From Candidatus Heimdallarchaeota archaeon (GTDB lineage: Archaea; Asgardarchaeota; Heimdallarchaeia; Heimdallarchaeales; Heimdallarchaeaceae), in NCBI GenBank assembly GCA_023135215.1, contig JAGLTP010000441.1:1-9798 (forward strand): 9,798 bases of DNA, read 5' to 3'. Shown piece after piece: positions 5,263-9,798 of the stretch (position 1 is the stretch's first letter; every line of letters starts with the position of its first letter). The notes below the pieces were generated by a model, which worked only from the letters and a program-made list of their open reading frames with translations, searched no databases and had not been told where the DNA came from. The position numbers and the translations under genes are program-made.

Positions 5263-6894
5263 TTATTTTAGGTTCCTGTTTAAAATTTTAATTATGTGAT
5301 TTACTCCAATTGTATGGATATAAGGTCCTAGTTTTGGTCCTCGATCGGTATTAAGTAACATTTGATACAATAATTTAAAGAAATCTCTTGGTTTAATGTT
5401 GTTGTTTCTTGCTGTTTCAAAGATTGCACTTTGAATTGCATCAGCTTCATCTAGTCCTTTAAGAGATTTTGTCAAAGCTTTAATTGCCACTTTTTGGTCA
5501 TTAGTAAGATCTATTGTAATATCTTCTACACTCTTGAAATCATGTACCCAATTTGTAGCATAATCACATCTATCTTTAATATCACTAAGCTTTGCACCAT
5601 TTCGAAGATATCCATATTCAATCAATCTAGATTCTAGAAATTCTTCTCGAGATTTCTCAGGAGCAACAGCTATAAGATTTACTAGTAAATTATAAGGAAC
5701 ATGCAATGATCTATTCTCTGGTGGTTTAAGATGCCAGCAGTATTCATATAGACCATTTAATTTCCTCTTTCGAGCTGGATTACTTTCTTTGATTCGATTG
5801 AAGTAAACATCTTCTAGATAATCCATTTCTTTCATATATATTGGTACATCATCAATTGCTAGAGATCGACTACCAGTCATTCGTTTGTAGGTTAGTAAAG
5901 CTAGTGACTGTGTTGAACCATATTTTAACCAAGTCTGTGGTGTAAAGACATTTCCAGCTGATTTAGATATTTTTGAACCGCCTTTATCTAAGAACATTTC
6001 ATAACGAGCATGCGCAGGTGGTTCGTATTCATAAATTTTCTTACAAACTTTATCATTGCTTGTAACTGATTCAAAGATATCTTTTCCAAAAGCTTCAAAA
6101 TCGATTTGCAGTAAATCCCATCTTGCAGCGAATTCTACTTTCCACGCTAATTTTCCTTCACCTTTAGATATATCAGACCAACCTTTGTGGTTACAACCTT
6201 CAAGATTTTTACCTCTAATTTCGTCTCCTTCACAAATATATTCAACTAATCCTTTCTTTGCATCAAAATTGATTGCTTGTGTAGTGTAGATTTTTCCACA
6301 TTTCTCGCAGATTGCATGATAAGGTAAAACTTCAAGATACTTTTCTTGACCTGTTGTTTCTTTAATAATCTCACCTGCAAGTTTAGCTTTGGATAATAAT
6401 GTCTTAACTTGTGGTGCCATTTTTCCAGATGTGTAGAGCTTGTATGCTGATTGAGGATTAAATTCAATACCTGCTAATACTAAAGATTCGATTAGCAAAG
6501 AAGACATATGCTCTCCATAGCTCTTATGACATCCCCAAGGATCTGGAATTGTACTTACTGGTTTTCCTAAATGCTCTTTCAATTCCGGAGGTGTTCCTAC
6601 AGGAACCTTTCTTAGACCATCCATATCATCAGCAAATGCTACATATTCAGATTCTCTACCTAAATCTTCAATAGCTAATTTGAATCCATATGCTCTTGAA
6701 GCATCAGCAAATGAACCAATATGTGGAAAGCCAGATGCCCCTAAACCACTTTCAGTTCTAATAATGGCAGGATGATCTCCTTTAAGATTATCTTTTCTTT
6801 CTAATACACCTAGAGCTATTTTATCAATCCATGTTCCTCGACCAATAATTTCTTCGGTGTCATCACCTAGGTCAAATTCTTCTTGTTCAGACAT
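5263..6894 (-). CDS. lysS: Lysyl-tRNA synthetase, class I
   Basis: This 543-aa enzyme charges tRNA-Lys with lysine using ATP. It is the class I form typical of archaea, unrelated to the class II LysRS of most bacteria. The nucleotide-binding HIGH equivalent is HIGS (residues 58-61) and the KMSKS equivalent is KISKS (308-312) within GGSKISKSAGNVFTP. Between them is the zinc-finger-like insertion C196/C199, C221 and C234/H236. The segment WKVEFAARWDLLQIDFEAFG (251-270) is characteristic of this family. The C-terminal 170 or so residues form the helical anticodon-binding region. Length is normal, so the gene appears intact. ATG 6894 is the first start; there is no Shine-Dalgarno, but a TATA-like AATTTTTAAG lies about 30 nt upstream. 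It has the same strand as the upstream reductase gene with a 61-nt gap, and probably its own promoter. Confidence 0.97.
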   Translation of the reverse strand: MSEQEEFDLGDDTEEIIGRGTWIDKIALGVLERKDNLKGDHPAIIRTESGLGASGFPHIGSFADASRAYGFKLAIEDLGRESEYVAFADDMDGLRKVPVGTPPELKEHLGKPVSTIPDPWGCHKSYGEHMSSLLIESLVLAGIEFNPQSAYKLYTSGKMAPQVKTLLSKAKLAGEIIKETTGQEKYLEVLPYHAICEKCGKIYTTQAINFDAKKGLVEYICEGDEIRGKNLEGCNHKGWSDISKGEGKLAWKVEFAARWDLLQIDFEAFGKDIFESVTSNDKVCKKIYEYEPPAHARYEMFLDKGGSKISKSAGNVFTPQTWLKYGSTQSLALLTYKRMTGSRSLAIDDVPIYMKEMDYLEDVYFNRIKESNPARKRKLNGLYEYCWHLKPPENRSLHVPYNLLVNLIAVAPEKSREEFLESRLIEYGYLRNGAKLSDIKDRCDYATNWVHDFKSVEDITIDLTNDQKVAIKALTKSLKGLDEADAIQSAIFETARNNNIKPRDFFKLLYQMLLNTDRGPKLGPYIHTIGVNHIIKILNRNLK

Positions 6895-6920
6895 AATTGA
6901 AAAACATTTGATGTAACTAA

Positions 6921-6930
6921 CTTAAAAATT
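6921..6930 (-). promoter_or_regulatory. TATA-like box for lysS
   Basis: AATTTTTAAG on the minus strand (6930-6921) is centred about 31 nt before ATG 6894. With no Shine-Dalgarno site, a leaderless lysS transcript is likely. Confidence 0.35.
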
Positions 6931-6955
6931 ATGGTTTGCGAGTTCGACAATGAAA

Positions 6956-8308
6956 TTAGAATTTTTTATACAGATTTTCCATTTCATCTCTCCATTCAGG
7001 AAAATTCTTAGGAGAGTTTGGATAATTCTTACAAAGTATATTCGTTTTTTTACTAACGTCGATAGTTTTTTTCATAAGTAGCAACAAACCATATCTTGGG
7101 AAGCATCGCAAAGCTATCCCTAAATACGAAAGAATAGAACGTTTTTTCAGTATCCCTTCAGAGGTCAGATCTTCTTGCTTGATTACCTTCCGTTTTAGTA
7201 AAAATTCTAATTTCTTAGGACCTAGTTTATTAAGTGCAATTGTCAGTATTCTTCTTCTAACATGTTTTGAACCAAAATCAGAAAAAATAAGTTCATTATA
7301 TTTCCATAGAAAATCTGTCTCAAATCTTTTGTTGGATATCGCTTCTTTTGCAACGTCTCCTGCAAAGCAACCTGCAATTAAAGCAGGTCCATGCCCTTCA
7401 GCTGTTAAGGGATCTGGATGATATGCTGCATCACCAGCAATGATTAAACCAGGAGCAACTGCATTCCATAATGGAGGTCTTATTGGTACGCAACCTCCTC
7501 TTCCATCTATAGTTTTGTATGTGTCTTTTGGATAATATTTCTCCATTGCTTCGAAATAGACTGATTTTACTCCTCTCCTTAGGTTCTTGCCTTCTTTGAT
7601 AAACCCAGTTCCACAGTTTATTTTCTTGTCTCCATCCGCAAAGAACCAGATGTAACCTGGTTCAGGTATATCCTTTTCATATTGAAGAACAATCTTTCCT
7701 TTCAAATCATGTTTTTTTTCTAGTTCTATAATTTCTCTATAACAAGAAGCATAATCAGCCTTTGTTAATTCCTTATTCAATAAAGGTTCAAAATCCTTTG
7801 GAAGATTAGTTCTGATTACTGCTAGAACACCACTGCAATCTATAACAATTTCAGAATATAGTTCCATTTCCTTATTCTTGCCATTCCTCACTATAACTCC
7901 AATAACTTTGTTTTCTTTAATTATGGGTCTGAGAACCTTAGTTTCAGGAAACAATTTAACTCCTCTCTGAAGAGCAACTTTCAATAATCTATGTCCATAC
8001 TTATGACGATCAATCATATATCCTATTGCAGGTAAAGTTATGTGATCTATTGGTAATGATGTTCGTAGAGCTAGAACTTGAATAAGTGCATTAATTTCAT
8101 TATCTTGTGGGGGTTGAACATTCACTTTTTCTGAGAATCGATGCGAAGTTTTTTCTGAAATAGCTTCACCACAAATTTTGTCTCCAATATCTTCTTCCCT
8201 TTTCTTGTCAATTAATAAAACTTTCAAACCTTCCTTTTGGCAATACAATGCAGAGCTGATTCCTGCAGGTCCTGCACCAATAACTATCACATCGAAAGTC
8301 TCAGTCAT
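6956..8308 (-). CDS. Geranylgeranyl reductase family FAD-dependent oxidoreductase
   Basis: A 450-aa flavoprotein. The N-terminus is a Rossmann dinucleotide fold, VIVIGAGPAG (residues 7-16), with Asp34 at the end of strand 2 for the FAD ribose. GDKICGEAIS (42-51) carries Cys46, the conserved cysteine of archaeal geranylgeranyl reductases. Further family marks are PEPGYIWFF (215-223) and GDAAYHPDPLTAEGHGPAL (292-310), the second FAD-binding motif. Family members reduce the double bonds of geranylgeranyl chains in archaeal ether lipids, or of menaquinone or chlorophyll side chains; the membrane lipid role is the default here, but the substrate cannot be read from the sequence. It is probably membrane-associated without a clear transmembrane helix. 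I chose ATG 8308 over an in-frame TTG at 8326 because a TATA box lies 29 nt before it and the Rossmann strand starts at residue 6. It follows the 8369 gene after 60 bp. Confidence 0.92.
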   Translation of the reverse strand: MTETFDVIVIGAGPAGISSALYCQKEGLKVLLIDKKREEDIGDKICGEAISEKTSHRFSEKVNVQPPQDNEINALIQVLALRTSLPIDHITLPAIGYMIDRHKYGHRLLKVALQRGVKLFPETKVLRPIIKENKVIGVIVRNGKNKEMELYSEIVIDCSGVLAVIRTNLPKDFEPLLNKELTKADYASCYREIIELEKKHDLKGKIVLQYEKDIPEPGYIWFFADGDKKINCGTGFIKEGKNLRRGVKSVYFEAMEKYYPKDTYKTIDGRGGCVPIRPPLWNAVAPGLIIAGDAAYHPDPLTAEGHGPALIAGCFAGDVAKEAISNKRFETDFLWKYNELIFSDFGSKHVRRRILTIALNKLGPKKLEFLLKRKVIKQEDLTSEGILKKRSILSYLGIALRCFPRYGLLLLMKKTIDVSKKTNILCKNYPNSPKNFPEWRDEMENLYKKF

Positions 8309-8329
8309 TAAGTGATTAGAAAACAACTC

Positions 8330-8343
8330 CCATATAAATATAA
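8330..8343 (-). promoter_or_regulatory. TATA box for the geranylgeranyl reductase gene
   Basis: TTATATTTATATGG on the minus strand (8342-8329) is centred about 29 nt before ATG 8308 and supports a leaderless mRNA starting at that codon. It lies immediately downstream of the hairpin that follows the neighbouring gene. Confidence 0.5.
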
Positions 8344-8347
8344 TGAG

Positions 8348-8369
8348 ATGAAATAGATTGCTATTTCAT
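8348..8369 (-). terminator. Perfect 9-bp hairpin directly after the 8369 stop codon
   Basis: ATGAAATAG (8348-8356) and CTATTTCAT (8361-8369) are perfect inverted arms around a 4-base loop. The hairpin starts in the stop codon of the upstream minus-strand gene and ends 5 bp before the TATA box of the reductase gene. The following stretch is only moderately T-rich, so it could be a terminator, an mRNA 3'-end stabiliser or an operator next to the TATA box. Confidence 0.45.
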
Positions 8370-9798
8370 TAAAATGGAAGATCAAAATTATATGCTAAAA
8401 GTTCTCTTTCCACATTAGTTTCTTTTTCCAGAACCTCAACTTCAGTCTTATCTCCAAGTTGTACTGAGAATATCTCGAACAGAGGCTGTGTATCTCCAGA
8501 TACTGTTAGTACCACGGTAAGGTCTTGATTTCTTTCAGGAGGATTTGTTACCCATGTAAGAGACTTTTGATTTTCATCAATTATTTCCTCCATTATTTGA
8601 GCTTCAGCTGGTTCAGTGTTCACTAATACATGATTTGCTGGTATTCTATCAGTAAAGGATATCATTTCATCTAGATGCTCTAATGCTCTGATGACATAAA
8701 CAATCTTATACCCAGATCCTCTTGCTGAAGGTTGAAGTATTTTCAAACATTTCATTATGTCTCTGTTATCTTTATCCTTTACTAATTTCCTACCTCTGTA
8801 TAGATATGGGAAATAGTCCAATTGATAAGATTTCTCGATTAATTCCTTAGGCTTTACATTAGTGTGTTTCCACCTTACTGTAATCCCTTTCATTTTTGCT
8901 CTTTCAATGATACCTTGAGGAGCAATTGCTTCAGGGATAGTACGTAGAATATTGAATTCAGGAGGGATAGTATCCGCAATGTATAGCTCTTTAATCTGAT
9001 CTTCACGGGGATTTACATACTTAGTATACGCTCTATATTCCAAATCTGCTGGATTAATAGTTTCAAAAGTTTTTAGTACAGTAATATCATTCTCTGCAAT
9101 TTCTAATATTATTCTATTTATTCTCCTCTTTACATAATACGTAATATTGACTCTCTCTTTTGGACCTAGTTCAGGAAGCTTCCATCTCATGAGTAAAGAG
9201 TCTTCACCTTTAGCTTGTTCTTTCTTAGCTTCTTTCTTATCACATTCTACCATTAACACATTGTAACTGTATGGTATTTGATCTACTACATCAACATCTT
9301 TTATTGGTTCATCATATCTGTTTATAATAGTTGAAGTTATTGAGTAGCTTCCTATTGTATCTCCAACATTGATGCTTTTCTCTATCTCTACACTCTTCCT
9401 CTCATCCCCTAGATTGAATTGATGAACTCCTTTAATTCTAGTAGGAACTTCTAATTGATGTGCATCCAACACCCTTTGAACTAGTTCATTCATCACCAAT
9501 TCGTCTTCAGGTAATTGCTGAAGCTTAATTAATCGACCAATTATTGCAGTATTTTCATCAATTTCCAAAAGATCAGATAGATGATCAGTTGGTATTTTCA
9601 AAGTTTCAAGTATTATTTCCTCTAATTGCTGGATAATCATTTCTTCTGATTTTATTAATCGTAATAATAAAGAATAATCACTTCTAATCCCCATATTCTC
9701 AAAATACTCTTCAATCCATCTTGCAACTCTTGTCTCATGAGGTGCTAAGATTGTTGCCCAAAAATCATATACGGTTCTAACTAGTTCATGAAGATTGA
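8369..9798 (-). CDS. Uncharacterised protein with three beta-sandwich-like repeats (5' end outside window)
   Basis: The frame is open to the right edge of the window, so the 5' end is missing; 475 codons are visible. ATG 9694 is internal: the 34 codons before it read cleanly (ELVRTVYDFW, ILAPHETRVARWIEEYF) and continue the same helical region. Counting from that internal Met, residues 1-95 are helical and charged. Then come three related modules of about 100 residues. Each has a strand ending in D-x-I-P (D138, D241, D349) followed 32-34 residues later by a Trp strand (W171, W275, W381), a Pro-rich turn and a final strand. This resembles the DUF11 / Ig-like class of beta-sandwiches, which usually occur in surface proteins, but the visible part has no membrane segment. 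The function is unknown. The N-terminus, and thus any signal peptide, cannot be judged here. It precedes the reductase gene, separated by a hairpin. Confidence 0.82.
   Translation of the reverse strand, partial: NLHELVRTVYDFWATILAPHETRVARWIEEYFENMGIRSDYSLLLRLIKSEEMIIQQLEEIILETLKIPTDHLSDLLEIDENTAIIGRLIKLQQLPEDELVMNELVQRVLDAHQLEVPTRIKGVHQFNLGDERKSVEIEKSINVGDTIGSYSITSTIINRYDEPIKDVDVVDQIPYSYNVLMVECDKKEAKKEQAKGEDSLLMRWKLPELGPKERVNITYYVKRRINRIILEIAENDITVLKTFETINPADLEYRAYTKYVNPREDQIKELYIADTIPPEFNILRTIPEAIAPQGIIERAKMKGITVRWKHTNVKPKELIEKSYQLDYFPYLYRGRKLVKDKDNRDIMKCLKILQPSARGSGYKIVYVIRALEHLDEMISFTDRIPANHVLVNTEPAEAQIMEEIIDENQKSLTWVTNPPERNQDLTVVLTVSGDTQPLFEIFSVQLGDKTEVEVLEKETNVERELLAYNFDLPF

Noticed and set aside
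6056..6289. Plus-strand open frame of 77 codons inside lysS
   Set aside because: It is antisense to the zinc-binding region of a clearly intact lysS, has serine-rich shadow composition and no start signals.
6246..6467. Second minus-strand open frame inside lysS
   Set aside because: It lies out of frame within an intact, well-conserved gene and has no recognisable motif; not evidence of a frameshift.
7179..7421. Plus-strand open frame opposite the geranylgeranyl reductase gene
   Set aside because: It is antisense to the conserved FAD-motif region and has no promoter or ribosome site of its own.
8309..8326. TTG 8326 as the start of the reductase gene
   Set aside because: The GGGAG before it is only one base away, too close to act as a Shine-Dalgarno; the TATA box spacing favours ATG 8308.

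Overview
The window looks like archaeal chromosome. It is strongly AT-rich. It carries an archaeal-type class I lysyl-tRNA synthetase and a geranylgeranyl-reductase-family flavoprotein of the kind used to saturate archaeal lipids. Several start codons lie about 25-31 nt downstream of a TATA-like box, which suggests leaderless transcripts; two others (ribA, the wHTH gene) have clear Shine-Dalgarno matches and TTG/GTG starts. A Ras-superfamily-like small GTPase and a protein that looks to me like a longin/DENN-type fold point weakly towards Asgard archaea. That placement is inference, not proof.

Layout. Left part (+): a small GTPase (71-712), a double oligo-T stop, then a YkgJ-family CxxCxxCC cysteine-cluster protein (783-1568) whose N-terminus is ten perfect copies of a 12-bp unit. 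It converges with a minus-strand run read right to left: a class III-like sirtuin (3363-2590), an acylphosphatase overlapping it by 14 nt (2603-2313), and a bacterial-type GTP cyclohydrolase II (2256-1576). Upstream of these, also on minus, is a 365-aa uncharacterised protein (4540-3443). It is divergent from a small winged-helix protein (4704-5033, +), with a 163-bp shared upstream region.

Right part (all minus): a short reading frame that appears broken by one base right after its ATG (5189-5038), lysS (6894-5263), a geranylgeranyl reductase family protein (8308-6956), and the 3' part of a gene that runs off the right edge (9798-8369). That last gene encodes three repeats of a probable beta-sandwich module. 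No tRNA, rRNA, CRISPR array or insertion sequence was seen.

How the genes may work together. The sirtuin/acylphosphatase pair is the only tightly coupled unit. Both enzymes act on acyl groups (acyl-lysine and acyl-phosphate), so a joint role in limiting protein acylation is a reasonable guess. RibA feeds flavin synthesis and the reductase is a flavoenzyme, but they are far apart and not co-transcribed. The most intriguing candidates are the GTPase together with the possible longin/DENN protein, the triplicated beta protein, and the broken or unrecognised small gene at 5038-5189.
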